A DNA stretch of 64,000 nt, from assembly GCA_033002965.1 (NCBI GenBank), contig JAURVB010010478.1:54782-118781 (forward strand), written 5' to 3'. This DNA comes from Piper betle. Its lineage: Eukaryota; Streptophyta; Magnoliopsida; Piperales; Piperaceae. Position numbers and translations under genes: made by a program. Shown piece by piece: positions 26,142 to 37,970 of the stretch. The notes beneath the pieces are model-generated. The model was not told the DNA's origin. It was given only the letters and a program-made list of their open reading frames with translations, and did no database searches. Numbering within the stretch: the stretch's first letter is position 1; each line of letters begins with the position of its first letter.

Positions 26142-27153
26142 ATAGATCACTCTTCTAAAAGCTCCTCATAATTCATGACCTCTCTACATTAATTGTAATC
26201 GTCCAGGTAGATGGACAACATTGTGGAAGAAATAATATGCGAATCGTGTCACCACTTGCATAGGCCACAATTGAAGATATTCTAGATGGAAATGGGATCA
26301 TGAATAAGTGGTTCTTTTTTCACCCCAGGAGGGAATTAATGGTTCTAGTCCAAATAAAGTGGAAACAGGAAGCTAAGTCGAACAACATTCAAACACACAT
26401 ATCCACTTTGGCAAATCAAAATGGGTTCCACCCTGATGTGATGTGCCTGCTGAGAGGGTTGAATATAGATGATAGATGTCTGAGTCCCAACCTCAAATCT
26501 GATGACAATTCAAAGTAGGGATGTTAAACGCAGTGAATGGACACGAATGTTTGGTTATCAAGTAGCACTCGTGCCCAGCCCTAGTCAAAAAAGTACGCTT
26601 AAGGGAGTGAATCTCTGCTACATTTCAGACTTTGATCAGGTAGCAGCCAGTGAAGTGACATCAATGTGTAAGTTCGAAGTTAACATCCACCATCCAATTT
26701 GAGTTGAAAGTAGACGTTTACCATAACTAAGAATATTTGTTAAAGTGGATTAGTTGATGGAAGGACTAATGGATTGATGAGAATGCCACCAAGGTTCAAA
26801 TAATTAAAATAAAAGATAGGTCCAACGGCCCTTTCAACGTAGGTAGGGTTCAAATTGATATCATATAAAGTATTAGATCGCACAGTTTCTTTTATTCAGT
26901 CCAAAAATATTTAATGACGAAAAATATATTTGATCTTACATAATCGCTCTCATGGGATGTTATTTATACTTGTTACGGTCCAATCTTGTTTATAAAAATT
27001 AATAAGTTCAACTAAAAGTTGAATCTTGAGCCGCTTGAATTGTCATTAGGGGTTAAAACTAAATTAAGCTTACATCATCTTGCTCGATCTAGTCACATTC
27101 CCTTAGTCTAGCACTTTGCATCAAACTAGGGGGCTTAAGTTGGTTATAGTTTA

Positions 27154-27355
27154 TTGGACATGGATTTACTATAATAAGTGTTACAATAAATTTATTATAG
27201 CACTTTTTGATTGACTTAAATTTTTTAATTGTGAATATTTAAAAATTGAATTATAATAATTAAACTAATATCTTCTAATTAATTTTTTTAAAATCAATCA
27301 TATAAGTACCACAAAGAATTTGTTGTAGCACTTCCCGCAACAAATCCATAGCCAA
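27154..27355. mobile_element. MITE with about 60-base terminal inverted repeats
   Basis: The left end reads TTGGACATGGATTTACTATA and the right end, reverse-complemented, TTGGCTATGGATTTGTTGCG. The match continues through AAGTG(T/C)TACAA(T/C)AAATT and on to TGATTGA, about 75% over 60 bases by eye. The centre is AT-rich with no coding capacity. Flanks are TTA (left) and TTT (right), so no clean target duplication and no superfamily call. Confidence 0.7.
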
Positions 27356-29087
27356 TTTCTTGGATGGTTGGTGAGTACTTTTCTCGATCTTAATGCACAA
27401 TAAAGTATAAGTAAGAGAAGCCTTTTATTATATAAATAATCTACAATGGCCATGATGCAAAGAAACAATAGAATATGGTCACTTCTGAGTCAAACCTCGC
27501 CACTAGTGTAAATAGGCACTGTTATTATATACATAAAACTAATAATTGAACTCGTGGATGCTTGTATATTTGTAAGTAACAAATATTGGCTGGTAAAGTA
27601 TAAAAATGAAGTCTTCATAAATGTTCTACGTATGCTTTTATATTTTACAAAATTTGGATATGATGAACACCAACCATAAAGACATATCTTCGGAATTCTA
27701 TATGCGTATTATTAGTATCACTTCCAAACGCGTGGAAGTTTTTATACATATATCCAAGTGGCAGGTGACAGAGCTCCCACCAAACCTCAGACCAACACAT
27801 AAACAGAACAAACATAGCCAGTACTCAGTAGTACTCCTGAAAAATGCGGAGATTCCTTTTTGTTAAGTTTTATATGGTTCCCATCGTTCCAAAAAATGCG
27901 GAGAGGAAATTAATCGAACAATAAGAACACATATAGACTGGTGAACTAGCAATAAGAATCCAGAGCTAGTTTGGTAAGTAAGATTTTTTTGTTGAGAAAA
28001 TCATATCTGCATGTATTAATATTTTGATAAATTATTTGACCAACAAATTAGTCGATGCAGACTAACAAAAGAGGTTGCGGGCTAATTAAAAACGTGATCG
28101 ACAAAATCTCTCTGAAACAAATGTGTTAGGTACAGCATTGCTCCACGAGGAACCGGTTACATATGCATGTTCAATTCCCTCCTAGCAAGGATATATGATA
28201 TTGCCCAGTATGATGTGGTTCTTTATTTTCACCAAGGGTTAAATCTGAATCAGAAGTGAAGCAGCTTTTACTCAAGGGATACACATGAGCAAAGGAAAAG
28301 TGGGAAACAAATGAGCGAAAAAGATGGGATCTGCGTGGAGGAGAAGAAAGGAACACAATAAACAGATCATCTCCTTTTTTCCACTTGTTTCTGGTGATCA
28401 AAGTCTGCACCATGGATATGTATTAATCAGGGAGGCAGAGAAATAAATGCAGGAAAGGTTAATAAAGGTGAAGGGGTTGAGAAGTGTTACAAGGCAAGGA
28501 AGCGCTACGTTGCAGAACATGAAGGAGCATGATAAAGCCTTGAATTGTACCACAAGTTTCTTTGCTCCATTCCATCTTCTCCCGTTTTTTCCCCTTTCAG
28601 AAATAGTATTTAACTTCACTGCACTGTTAAGAACTATTAATTCCCATGCAAAGAACGAAACAAATTGACAATTTTTTCTTCTTGTGTAGGGAAGTTTTTA
28701 TAAGATGTGTAATCTTAGATGTAGTAGACACAATTACTTCTCTTTTAGCAGACCCACGTATCTTCAAGCACCCATAATTATTTGTATAACTATTGTGGGC
28801 AGACCCAGCGTCGTACATGAAGGAGTGATTATGTGGGAAAAACCCTTCAAAAGAAGAATTTATTTATAAGTTTTTTAAGATCACAGTAAGAATTAAGATA
28901 GAATTAATTCTTCCGATATTTGCAAAATATTTAAGATTACTTAAGAACAGGCATGCTTTTAATTTTTGTCATACTTAGATTGAATGAAAAGGAGAACTTT
29001 ACCGCTCCGAATAGCGTCTGTGTACAACTAGGATTGTAGCCTTAGGAGTTAGAATTAATATTTAATAATTTACTCAATAGAGGGCGA

Positions 29088-29170
29088 GCTGGTTTGCCCG
29101 AGTGGTTAAGGGGGAAGACTTAAGATCTTCTGCACTCAAGTGCGCGTGGGTTCGAACCCCACAGCCAGCA
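29088..29170 (+). tRNA. tRNA-Leu (anticodon UAA)
   Basis: A complete 83-base cloverleaf. The acceptor stem GCTGGTT pairs with AGCCAGC plus discriminator A. The D-arm/A box is GCCCGAGTGG. The anticodon loop CTTAAGA presents TAA. The long variable arm is that of a class II tRNA. The T arm/B box is GTGGGTTCGAACCCCAC. A T run (CTTTT) follows at once as RNA polymerase III terminator. No intron and no encoded CCA, so this is nuclear rather than the plastid trnL-UAA, which has a group I intron. Confidence 0.95.
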
Positions 29171-31176
29171 ACTCCTTTTCACTCTAATTCTTCTCTCTTT
29201 TTGTTGTTTTTCGAATCGTTAGCGGGTCATCCTACTTATCTTGTAATGAGTTCACTTTATCTTGTATTAAGTTCAGTTTATCACGATCTTGTATTAAGTT
29301 CAATTTTTCATCATCTTGGCTAAATCGACAATGCTTAATCATGATTTAATGTTCTTATATCTGGTATAAACCCCACTTTGTCTAAATCTAGTGTAACGGA
29401 TCTTGCTAAATCATTGTGAAATCATCGTGTTGATGATCTCATCTTCGAATGCACGGGCTTACAAAAACCTAGTGTAATGGATTTGACTTAATCACGGATC
29501 CTGTATAAATTTCAATTTATAAGAAATATGTAATACAACAGGTAATGCTTGATCATCATGTTTTTGGCGATCTTATCTTGTTATCCTAATTTATCAGTCT
29601 AGTGTAACAGATAATGCTTAATCATGTTTTGATGCTCTTATATCTCCGTATACACTTCCAATTCATCAAAATCCGAAACAGCGATTTTGATGCTTTACAT
29701 GATGAGGACACACTTTTGTTCAACTAGGCAATATTGTTATGATCTTTATCTTGCATACATTTCAATTTATAAGACAATGCTTAATCGTGTTTTGATGCTC
29801 TTATACTTTCTGTACTCTTACGGTTCATCAGAATCCGGATAGCAATGGCTTCTAATGATAAGGACACAAATTGATTTAACTAGGCAATTTTGGCGATAGT
29901 CTAAGAATGACTTGATCAACCCTGTTATTGTAGACAGGAAGGACATGCCTTCATTACAGCATCTATGCCAATCGACGGTTTTTGTTATCCATTTGGGGCG
30001 AATAATACAACTAATGGGCTATTTTTATCTAGGGACTGTTTGAATGGCGAAAAGAAAAAAATGTGAAAATTATTTTTTGTGAAAAACTCTTTCTTACTTA
30101 ATTTCCCACAAAAAAATGTAAAAAATATATTAAAAAAGTAAGAATGATATTTTACAATTTTTTTTTCTTTCTAACCAAACACATGAAAAAAATTAATAGA
30201 AAAATTGATTTCCTTTTTTTCTTGAACTCTTTTTTTGGTTTCCCAATCTATCTCATAACCTACCAAACCAAATACCTTCGTAAGTGGGCGGTCCTGCCTC
30301 TAGACTCCAGAGTTCATAACCATCCATTGAGATTGGTTCTAGAAAAAAATGCCAATAGAGATTATCCTTTTTTTGTATATAATTTACAAAGCATTGAAAC
30401 TTAAACTGTGTCCGGTAAGGGCAATAAATTTTGGCACTTTCCTTCACTAGCCAATTGAGTTGGCATTGAAACATAGCAGAATCAGTAGCAAGTGTTGTAT
30501 TTTATCCAGTCAATTGTTGCGTTTACAAATCCTAATCTTCGTCCCACAGTAACCGAGTTGGCATAAGCCATTTTCCTTACATCAATGTTGAAATGGCTTC
30601 TCCAGCCAAAGTTTCTCAAATTCGGACCATCACAAATAATAATGCTCGGCCTGGCATATTATACGTCCATTTCGTTAAATCCTACCATACATCAGTGAGA
30701 TCATCACCATACAAAACTCCTAAAACGATATCGTATAATTCTTTAAATGGGAATGGAGAGAACAAATCGACTAGTTGATATTAACTGGATTTTAATTCCG
30801 AATGAGAATATTATCCCATCCAGTCTGAAAACTGAAACCTCAATAAAAGACCCATCTCATACCCAAATCCATGGTCCACTTCATGAAAATGTCCCCAATA
30901 ATTTTGCTCCAATTACATCCAATATGATTTTAAAACTACATTTCTTAGGCCCCTAACCTTAACGTATATGCACAAGGACTTAATTGTTGCAGCACAAGCC
31001 AACTAGGAAGTTCATAAGTTTGAAACACGCAAGAAAATTTAGATCATACAATATCCTCTTCAATTATTCCTTTTTCCCATTATAAATAAAACCTAGAGCA
31101 AATAAAAAGTCTCAATTAAAAGACACCATGCCACGGAGTAATCTCATCACAAAATTGGACTACTAAATCCCACTCC
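29171..31176. other. Intergenic DNA after tRNA-Leu, with degenerate repeats
   Basis: After the tRNA there is a set of degenerate repeats (29236-29860, listed). 29960-31176 is AT-rich spacer plus the 3' flank of the eS12 gene; no gene was recognised. Confidence 0.5.
29236..29860. repeat. Degenerate direct repeats downstream of tRNA-Leu
   Basis: Phrases recur imperfectly: TATCTTGTATTAAGTTCA three times at 29238-29310, then AATGCTTAATCATG..TTTTGATGCTCTTATA at about 29328, 29605 and 29775, and CTAGTGTAA(C/T)(G/A)GAT at about 29390, 29470 and 29600. The spacing is irregular, so this is an old, scrambled array rather than a clean tandem repeat. Confidence 0.5.
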
Positions 31177-32151
31177 TTAATGAGATTTAACGTACTCTTT
31201 CACGATATGAAGGCCTTCAGATTCTTCTCCAAAATCCTGATTAAAAAACCGATGTTCAAATGTAAGCTGTTTGCTGCATTAACGAACGAGGGGAGCGAAG
31301 CAATAAATTTCATAAATTAATAATTTTGTAGCATAAAATACAAAAAAGGCTACATGTTGAAGCCATGGATTTTGAAGAATAACTGTTTTTATTGAAACAT
31401 AGAAAACACAATCTATCAGGCTAATAGCATTACAGGTTAATAACATGACAGCATAAAACAAGAAATAGTTAATCATGGATTGAATCAGCAGACATCAAAA
31501 AACAATTCTTTAAACAGCTTAAACGCACAAATTTCGTAAGTTACTAAATCAAAAGAAAACTGTTTTAATAATCAAATCATGTAACAACTTTAACAGCGTA
31601 TACCAACAACAAGTACAACAGTATAGATTTTTAAAAAATAAAAGTAAAAACATATTTAACACGAATTACCTGCACAACAACACACGAACAGCCAACCACC
31701 TTCCTAGCCTTTCCTTCCGAATCAATCTTGCAAAGCTATGACAAACCAAGCCCCAAAATTTACACACACAAATCACATCAAATAAAAAAACCCCACAAAA
31801 CCAAACACATCAATTTCGCATCTTAAAAAAAACAATAAAGAGATAGAACGAGACGCTCACCCCAGCCCATTCGCCAAGCGTCTTCGCACTCGGCACGGTG
31901 ATGAGGTTGGTGCTGCGATCCGCGCACAGCGCCCGCACCAGCTTAACGTAGTCCGGCTGGTCGCAATCCTCGGCCAGGATACAGAGCTGGGCGGTGCCCT
32001 TCTCTATGACCTTGGCGCCTTGGTGGAGGCCACGGGCCAGGCCGTCGTGGGCGAGGGACTTCTTCAGAACCATCTGCAGGGCCGTCATCAAATCCATCGG
32101 CTCGCCGACGGCCGCCGCCGATGACTCCGCCGGAGCTTCCTCGCCGGACAT
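31177..32151 (-). CDS. RPS12: Small ribosomal subunit protein eS12 (40S S12)
   Basis: A component of the cytosolic 40S subunit. Exons: 31861-32151 (ATG at 32151), 31670-31735 and 31177-31236, all phase 0. The conceptual product is 138 residues, close to plant eS12. The first exon has the acidic N-terminus [13 protein letters not shown], then [22 protein letters not shown] and [20 protein letters not shown]. The second has [21 protein letters not shown]. The last has [18 protein letters not shown]. No lesion is seen. Upstream lie a telo-box and several site II elements, the usual signature of growth-linked ribosomal-protein promoters. This is the eukaryotic eS12, not the plastid rps12. Confidence 0.96.
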
Positions 32152-32216
32152 TTTCTCCGATCGGTGCTCGTCGGCTTCGATTGTTGAGGGGTGGTTTTTG
32201 CCGGCGCCTGAGGGGA

Positions 32217-32358
32217 AAACCCTAGCTTGGCATCGGTGGGTATAAAAGGAGCAACGGGCCCAGTAAGGGGTTTTTAAATGGGCTTGAGGATCACTAGGCC
32301 CATTTATTCGGCCCATTCAGTGGGCTACTTAGGTTATTTAAAAGGGTTCTTAGGCCCA
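32217..32358 (-). promoter_or_regulatory. Ribosomal-protein-type promoter: telo-box and site II elements
   Basis: A telo-box (AAACCCTA on +, 32217-32224) lies just upstream of the eS12 start. Four site II cores (GGCCCA on +, TGGGCC on the coding strand) lie at 32257-32262, 32297-32302, 32310-32315 and 32353-32358. In plants, telo-box plus site II, bound by TCP factors, drives ribosomal-protein genes in dividing cells. The motifs are seen; the function is inferred from family knowledge. Confidence 0.8.
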
Positions 32359-32977
32359 GTTTGTTAGCTTCTCGGTCATATTATGTTCTGTCGCAAGACA
32401 ATTGAGAAGAGAGTAAGAACATTGATCAAATGTTCTTAGTTTTATAAAACCGACCGAGTATAAGTATAAAATGGTTCGGAAAGGAGGAAGACTAGAATTT
32501 ATCCGTATGATTTGGTTTTGAACAGAACTCTGACAATGCTCTATAATTACTTCATCAATTGGTTAAATAGAAAAAAGCCTAACGCAGCCGTGAAATCAAA
32601 TTGCTAAATCAGGTTGTATACAACGGTGTAGAATTTTGCTAATCAAATGATTTGGAGTAGAATTTTGCTTGTTAAAGATCAAATTTTATGTAATCAAGTT
32701 TGGGCCCAATTGATAATTACACTTGGATCGAACTCGCACGAGTCTTATAAACTTACATTTTTCACCATGGTAGTGATAACTTGTCTTAAAGTTATGGCGC
32801 TCAACACTCGGGGAATTGGGATCTTCAACTACATGGCATCTCAAGAAAATTGGCAAAGAGCTCTTGTTTGTAACAAAGCAGACATAAAAAGCATGCAGGC
32901 TCAAAACTGCTGAAGACACATACATGGCATTACTATACATTATGTATATGTGCAGTAATAAGAAAGGAATTAGGTGT

Positions 32978-35900
32978 CTAATCTCCATCCCTCCACACAT
33001 CGCGAAGGAGTTCGAATCTAACCACATTACCTTTGTTTGCTCCCTTGAGCTTCCACGTTGAACCAGGCGTATGCTGGGTATCAACAAATATTGAAGTCAA
33101 CGGCAACTCTAATTCTTCAAGCTCATCGTCGCTTGTCTGACCTTTGCGGAGTACAGAGGATCCGCTCCTCCTAAGATGAGAGTGGCCACGAACATCTCCA
33201 ATGATTTTGGATATGGCAGCCGTGGAAGGTGGTTTATAGATGACTGGAACAGCATCACAGGGAAAATTGTTAATCAACTCTTCAGTATCATCGAGGGAAT
33301 CCTACAAGTAAGAAAAGTTTCAATAGTTAGAAATTCATTCTTAGAGACCTGAAGGTAGAAAGCTTTTGGGTATTCAAACCTCAGATTCAAGAGCTTCGAA
33401 TAAACTTTCAGGTATTGGTTCAGAGTAGAATTCATCCAGAACGAACGTGTCAAGGATCCGTTTTATCATAGGTGCGCCAAATGTTGGGCATACCTGTCAT
33501 ACAGAAGAAAACAAAATTATTGAAGGGGAACCGCTGAAACTCAAGATATAAAGTTGTGGACAGAATGTTCACTGAAAGAGAACATGAAAAGAGAGGATCC
33601 ATAATAAATGTTGGTCATTGGAAATCACATCAAACAATATCTACCTCTCGCCAAATAGATCTGTCTAAAAGCATGTATTTTGGGAGCATTAGAAGATCAC
33701 TTAATGCATTAAGAAGATGAAATGATTTGAAAGATCTGGAAGGATCATCTCTATTGTTAAGCTCTTCATTATCCTCAAAGGAGTCATCATCATCAATGCC
33801 GAAGTCCGTCAGCCATCTAGACCAGTTTCCTATCTGGTTTGAAGAACGCAAAGAAACAAGAAAAAGGAAATGGGTAAATATCTTTTGGCGTGAGAACTAA
33901 ATTGCCTTTTCAACATTAATGACATACAGCATTTTTAAGTTGTGCACCGGCACCAAAGCTGGTCTTGCCAGAAGGTATAGGAAGAACTCTAGAATCACCA
34001 ATTGGGTCTGACACTGGATCAGTTGGAATGTCATCATCTGATTCACGTAAAATAGCATTGAACATGGCAACATCCAATCTATTCACACATTGCTCCATAA
34101 CCTATTAACACAGTAATTAGGAATCAGTGTAACACTACCTAATTTGGCCCATGATCTAGCATACAGATAGAATCAATTTACTATTATATCATGAAAAACT
34201 ACGGGAACTTAAAGGATGACTGAAACATTAGAAATTATCTACTTACTAATCTAGCCAGCACTGACAAGCAGCCACATTCGTGCCCTGCAGCTCGAACTGG
34301 ACATATTCTCTCACAGGACTCATTAAAAGCCTTTTTCCACAGACTTATGGAGAAGTTCCCTTGTTGATCACTCAAACCAGGCTTCCCTCCATTATTTTTC
34401 ATCGATTGCTGGTTTTCTAGTTCATCGCTAATAGGAGACTGCATGTGAGGAGTCAGCGTCTGAGAATGAAAAAGTCAAAATAGAGGTCATTTGATTTGAT
34501 TGACGAACATAAACCATGCAGCTTACACAATGGGCAATTCAACAACTTGTATCGTTCATATAACAGAAAGCAAGCAAAAGGTGGAATGTGATCTAACCTG
34601 CCACCAGATTGATTCAATGATTCTAGAGAAAATCCAGCCTTCTATCTTTTCTAACATTGATATGAATGTGCATGGATCTTCCCATTTACCCTTTTCTTCA
34701 GAAAGAGACAACACTCTAGTTTTATCATCACTCGTACTATTCCACTCCAAAGGATGTACCTTTTTCTCGGCTTCCTTCTGAAATCCATTTGTTTTCACAC
34801 TAGATTCATTTAAAGCACAATGGGGAAAGTCGTCCGCAAGCTGGGTGATAATTGTTCTCAAGACTATTGAATTTGACAGCCAAAATGTTAACCTGTAAAT
34901 AAGAAAAAATACATGCAGGAATGTCAACTTTTACTAAAAACTATAGAAAAAATGCTTAAGCCATATTACAGCAAAAAGAAAAGAAAAGAAAGAAAAAGGA
35001 AAAGAAAAAATTAATAAGCAAGGATGGTAACATAACTCGGGACATCATGACCACAAGCTTTTGACACCAAAACCAGTCCTGACACAATGCTTTTAGCAGA
35101 ACTGCCCCTCCTTTCTCGACGACATTGCTTTAGAGCATGAGTGTACAAACGTGAAAGACGACGAGCTGGAGCATGAACTTTCTGTGTGGAGCTTCCATGC
35201 TCTGCAACTATTGAGAAAAGGCTGAGTTCAAGGGAAGCAGCTTCTTGCAGCTCTCCCTCTAGAAATTCAACTCTTTGTTCCAGCTGTCTAATTTTGCTAT
35301 GAGATGTCTGGTTATTTATATCTTTGGTTAACCATTTAACCTTGCCTGGCGGAAAATTCTTGCTCCTCCTGTCACTTCTTACTTTGTTTATTAGCATGCT
35401 CCTGGAATAGCCATGCGTACTTTCTACAAAATCAGATTCATTTCCTTCAATGAAATTCAAGTTCTTTAGGCTTGTGCCAGTGAAGGTGTTGTTCTTCGAG
35501 CCATTGCTTTTCACAAAAGAAGCTGATGAATTGAGAGGTACGTCTTCACTTCTAGCAACTTCTACTTGATTGCTACCTGATTCTTTTATGTTTTCCCCAC
35601 TATTTTCAGTAGCCCTGTCAGGCATATCCTCGTCTTCACTTTCCTCATGAGTGATATCAACAGCTTCAATTTCTTCTCTTCCTTCTACCACATTGGAATT
35701 GGCATCACTGGCAGGAATTGTCATGTCTTTGACAATAGGTTCATTCTGTACAGATTTGGCTTTACCATTAATGTCTTCTACCTCATCTTCTTTCATTGAA
35801 GGCAAACCATCATTATTATTATCACTACTCCCAGAATTGATCACTTGCACACAACTTTTTTGATGCAAATCACTCTTGCCATTTTGATTTGCCATAGAAG

Positions 35901-36988
35901 TGGATTCTTGAGTGATAGAAACATCACGAGTACCTTGCCCCAGTAAATCACCAGACAAGTTGAACAATGATGAATGTGATGAAAGTCTGCCATGATCATC
36001 CATATCTGATACCAAATTCAAAGCTGGTTTTGCAGGATTGGATCCTGAAAGTAAATCACGCGCACTGCTCTCCCTCCCACTACTGTCCTCCATTCTTTCC
36101 GAATCGTTCTGTAAATTGAAGACACTGGTTATATATGTCTTTGATTATTTGGATACATATGGTTATTACAGCTGGGAACAAATTTTCATATATTGACAGA
36201 TGGAAACAGTAACTAAATCGACTTATGAAGAATATAATAGATTGGACACTCACATGTTCAGTCAAAATTCTTTCATCAACACTGCCATTTTCAGACAGGG
36301 AACTTGCAGTTGCGTCCATATTAGAAGGTATGGTTAAGGAAGAATGTGAAGACATGTCATCATCCGTAAAAGAAGCAATCTCAGCTTCCTCTTCTGCATA
36401 CTCTTCACTCATCAAGGCAGAAACAGACTCCTTGCTGTCCAGAGGAACTTCATTTGACAGATTCTCTCTCGATGAAGAGGTGTTCTTTTCCTTCTCAGAG
36501 AGTTGAATTTTCAAAAATATAGCAGGTTGAGCCGTATTTCTAAAGCTTCTTTTGCAGTTCATAGGTATACTTAAATTTGCAGACCTTTTAATTGTCGCAT
36601 ATTCTGCCAAGTTTACTGTAGCACTCGCCAGGTGCTGCCCTTTATTTGACTTATCCCTGCGTGGCTCATACAGGTTTAACTCTAAACAGTTCTTCTGAAA
36701 TGAACTAACGTTCCCACCTTTGGCAGATAATTCACGGGACAATGCAACAGAAAGCTTTATTGATTCATTAAATTCAATTTTTCCTTCTCCAACCACAGAT
36801 CCAATAGACGGAACTACAGGACCAATAGATCCTGAAGTCCGCTCACCATTTTCCCATTGTAGCAATACGTTGCGAATTGACCTTAGAGAATGTGAAGGCG
36901 GCCATGGTTTGATTTCCTGTACGTAAATAATGTAGCCAACTTGGATAGTGGTGCCCCTCCGGCTCTTTGTCCTTAGCCCAAGAACCAT
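32978..36988 (-). CDS. EEIG1/EHBP1 N-terminal (NT-C2) domain protein, At3g01810-like
   Basis: NT-C2 proteins are thought to tether membranes or endocytic cargo to the cytoskeleton; the plant role is not well defined. Exons: 36254-36988, 35036-36108, 34598-34892, 34247-34459, 33928-34101, 33645-33833, 33380-33493 and 32978-33301. They give about 1,040 residues. The NT-C2 domain occupies roughly residues 1-165 (MVLGLRTKSRRG, WENGERTSGS, GEGKIEFNESIKL, NCLELNLYEPRR). A long acidic Ser-rich linker follows, then a coiled coil (SKIRQLEQRVEFLEGELQEA) and a C-terminal region with LTFWLSNSIVLRTII and CGCLSVLARLVMEQCVNRLD. The coding phases agree across every junction, but the donor of exon 2 reads CCCGAG/TTATG instead of a GT. 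One missing G would restore AG/GTTATG. A non-coding leader exon (ending at 37801) is spliced to 36990. Confidence 0.88.
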
Positions 36989-37970
36989 TCCTACAGATTA
37001 GAAGAAAATACAATTGTGCCCAAGCTCTCAGTTACGCCCAGCAGGGAAGCATTTGCTTGCTCTTAAGCAGCATCTGTTATAACAAACACAGGCTTACAAG
37101 CTTCAACAAAGAAGTTCATCTAATCATTCAATATCCAGATATAACTGATAGCTACTTTCATCCGTCACCAACTAAACCATTGTATGAAATTGAAGTTAAT
37201 CTACCGCATGCTTTTTGAATTGAAAAAAACAGAAAATGCAGTTATCGACTGGAGAGCAAGGACAACTATCCAAGGCATTGGGAACTGATGCTGTCGGCAG
37301 ATCACATTTTGTTAAAAGAAAACCAACAAACACCTTAATAGCACCAAATGAAAATAACACGTAGCAGAAACGCTCCACAAAGGATGTATTTGTTTGGCAA
37401 GAACGTTTTGAGCGCGGAACAGGATGCAACAAAGATAAGACTTTAAACACGTTTAAGCTCAAAAAAACCATAAAGAATGAGAACCAAACAACACCACCAT
37501 TCAGCACCAGCACCGCCCAGGGAAAAAACACTTCAAACTGCCACAGACGTCTCGGGTCATTACGATCAAAATCCAATCTTTGTTGACGAAATGACAACCA
37601 AGAGTACCTTGAATATCCGAGGCAGCAGTAACCTTTCCTTCCAAAACCGATGACACCCACATGCTAAGACACCATAACCACCGCAAACAAGACCAAATGC
37701 CACCCCCTTCATCGCACAAACCCAGCAAGATCCGGCTTTTATCCAAAACACAACAAAAAAATCCCAGAAAAAAATTCCTAAGATAAGCTAAAGGACTCAC
37801 CGCAGAGCAAGAGGAAGCACAAGAGTCAGAGAAGAGAACACTGAGATGCGTTCTCGATGACCGACATTGCCAGAGGGGGAGACAAGGGAGGTGGCCTCTG
37901 GGTATGCTCAGCAGACTGCAGAGATACAGTGAGATGGAGATGGCAAAATCTGACAACAGCCTAGTTTAGT
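36989..37970 (-). other. 5' UTR with leader intron of the EEIG1-type gene
   Basis: A pyrimidine-rich stretch at about 37801-37970 ends in the donor CTGCG/GTGAGT. The acceptor CTGTAG lies two bases before the start codon at 36988. The intron is about 0.8 kb. Transcription start is not visible. Leader introns of this kind often raise expression in plants. Confidence 0.6.

Larger units (their letters stand above)
23786..29087. other. Upstream region of the U-box gene and intergenic DNA
   Basis: The first 1.3 kb is probably leader intron and promoter of the U-box gene, with a GC-richer patch at 24900-25060 that may be its 5' UTR. Beyond it the DNA is AT-rich. A TA tract (26110-26141) and a MITE (27154-27355) are listed. 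Open frames at 26300-26520 and 28170-28620 show no recognisable domain. Confidence 0.5.

Noticed and set aside
29088..29170. Plastid DNA insertion carrying trnL-UAA
   Set aside because: The plastid gene has a group I intron and different sequence; here an intronless nuclear-type tRNA with a Pol III terminator is seen.
37196..37956. Cys/Trp-rich minus-strand frames upstream of the EEIG1-type gene
   Set aside because: They lie in its leader exon and intron, overlap in several frames and match nothing known.
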